The notes beneath the pieces were generated by a model, which was not told the DNA's origin, made no database searches, and was given only the letters and a program-made list of their open reading frames with translations. Position numbers and translations under genes: made by a program. From contig VWZL01000661.1 of the NCBI GenBank assembly GCA_013396915.1, positions 352 through 64,351 of the forward strand: a stretch of 64,000 nucleotides of DNA, read 5' to 3'. The stretch comes from Stercorarius parasiticus (lineage: Eukaryota; Chordata; Aves; Charadriiformes; Stercorariidae). Below, in pieces: positions 62,184-64,000 of the stretch; within the stretch, counting starts at the first letter, position 1; each line of letters starts with the position of its first letter.

Positions 62184-64000
62184 AAAAACGTCAAGTCTGC
62201 TTTGGGCAAAGCAGGAACTTCAAACCAAATTTCCTATGTGCCAAGCCAGTAACTCAACCATCAGGCTTTGGATCACACAGGGCTTGCCCGTGGGCCAACC
62301 AACCCTGAAAGCAACTGTGGGAGGAATCTTCCAGTCCAGTTCTAATCACTGCAACAGGAAGCAAACTGACTTTTGATTTCATGATACCTGACTCTACAAC
62401 CTTGGTTCTTTAAGAGCTGTCCCAGTGCAAGCTTCATCTGTTGAAGGCCTGGGTCAGTTAAGTGCTTTCTCCTCTCCCATCCTAACAGACATAGGTAGTA
62501 TTAGGGGGTATTCCTGTTTTACAACATGGTCACCGCATGACTTCCATTAGATTAATTTGGACTACCCAGGTGGAACCAAGGGTCTTTCGGTTTTGTTGTT
62601 AAAGCTGCGTGCCCAACTCATTGAATTTCAGTAAAAGAACTATTTCAATGTGTTGGAAATTTACCATTTTTCAAAAATTCAAAAAACACTGCAATAATTC
62701 CAGTAATATTGGAACACCTGGTATTGGAAACGTACAGCCATTAGAACTGGCAAAAATTACTTCTTATAGAGATAGATTTATGGTTTGCACGTTTGTGTTT
62801 TCTAGCAGAAACTAGATCCTGCACGGCACGAACAAAAACGCATCACTGTGTATGGGTGACTCATGTTTAAAAATGCTTCCATCCTAAGTCCCTTCGTCCT
62901 TCTGGCTGAAGAATTAGTCAGAGTGACGCACAAATTTATCACCTCCAGCTGCATTGCAACAGTCCAGTGCATCTCATCTTGGAATAGGAGAGATCAGGAA
63001 AGTCACCCAGCTGATCTCTTCCATGACATTTCCAGGTACCAATAATTTTAGAGAGGCCAACACTTCCCCTGCATAGAGATCTTGAGAACAGAAGTCAAAC
63101 CAGTTTTCACGTACTTCTTTTTCACTGTTTATCACTGCATGCTTTTGTTTATACACATGCTCCTTTAAGGGCTGAACTTTAAAAGCATGAGATACCCACA
63201 TTCATGCATAGTTAGTGGCAACTGAGCATATTTAACACCACTGAAATTCTCAATATGCGTCTCATTAACAAAGGCCTAAAATAAGTACACGAAATTTAAG
63301 CAAAAGAAGAAAAAGCTTACCTTACTGCAAGCAATATCCATTTTTCATAGTAAACCCTGCTGAACGAGCAAACATTTATCACCTATGAGAGACTTTGCAT
63401 AGTAGGATAAGCAGAAATATCCCTTTGCCATCTAAGAATGAAGAGCATTAGTTGAGGTATTATAGTGCTTGTCACCCTCTGTGCTATGTTGGAGTGGGAA
63501 AGATGGACAAATACTTTGTGCATAAGAGAGTGTCGCTACTCAGTTATTTCCTGCTTATCTGCCAGACCAGCTAAACAATCAGCTAATGCACAAATGAAAC
63601 AAGAGACTATAAATGATTCACAAGCTAGCTGGCTACTGAAAACTTAGTGATGCTTCACCCAACCCTACTAATGCGACCCGATGAAGCATCCCAATAGCCC
63701 CTCCACAGGAGTGTTGGGGACAGTTTGCCTCGGCCCACTTGGATATGTGGGCCTGCTTGGTCCTCGCTTGCCACAAGCTCCCTGTACAGTGGGTAGGACA
63801 CAAGGAAGTGCACAGTGCTGTAAGCAGTACATTAATGGATTGTTTCTTCTGTTGATTTTGCCAGGTGGCTCACCAGAAACTCCCAATCCCACCTACAGTC
63901 TTATGAAAGTTCTACAGCAGGGTAGTCAACCAATAATGCTTTTGAGGTGAAAATTAAGTCCTTGGGGCTTCAAACTTATCTGGGATGTGGGAGAGGGAGT

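Larger units (their letters stand above)
59371..64000. other. Gene-free interval to the window end
   Basis: No gene recognised, including no exon of MRPS6 or SLC5A3, the neighbours expected further in this direction. Frames reach at most 89 codons and have no domain. A simple repeat and an inverted-repeat structure inside are listed separately. Confidence 0.45.

Overview
The window looks like a piece of a bird genome. It carries several CR1 LINE copies with the typical avian 3' end (an octamer-like ATTCTATG tail preceded by a GGTCCCTTCCAACC block), older L3-type CR1 and MIR-like SINE remains, long AT-rich gene-free DNA, and one intact vertebrate gene. I cannot name the species.

The only protein-coding gene I can support is KCNE2 (MinK-related peptide 1, a single-pass beta subunit of voltage-gated potassium channels). 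It lies on the minus strand at 1858-2235, complete in a single coding exon, with a splice acceptor just upstream of its start codon and a candidate poly(A) signal about 225 bp past its stop. In other amniotes KCNE2 lies between MRPS6/SLC5A3 (upstream) and SMIM11, KCNE1 and RCAN1 (downstream). None of those neighbours was recognised here, so nearly all of the window (2.3-64 kb) is the 5' flank or first intron of KCNE2 on the MRPS6/SLC5A3 side. Any 5' non-coding exon of KCNE2 would lie in this interval, but I cannot place one from sequence alone.

Layout: 1-31 is the tail of a CR1 copy that starts outside the window. KCNE2 follows at 1.6-2.3 kb. A degenerate CR1 reverse-transcriptase fragment lies at 5.1-5.6 kb. 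Younger 5'-truncated CR1 copies lie at 7.5-8.1 kb (-), 21.0-21.4 kb (+), 31.5-32.4 kb (-), 38.4-38.6 kb (+) and 39.0-39.2 kb (-), with a short relic at 25.9 kb. An ancient L3-type CR1 covers about 35.7-37.0 kb. MIR-like relics lie near 19.4, 22.1, 39.8 and 42.7 kb, and a possible small hAT-type DNA element at 43.4-43.6 kb. Several A-rich simple repeats occur at 49-61 kb. Two unexplained inverted-repeat structures lie at 59.3 and 62.1 kb.

I found no convincing new gene system. All other open frames are short, have no recognisable domain, and look like chance frames in non-coding DNA. The most unusual local signals are the interleaved inverted repeats at 62.1 kb and the miRNA-precursor-like hairpin at 59.3 kb.
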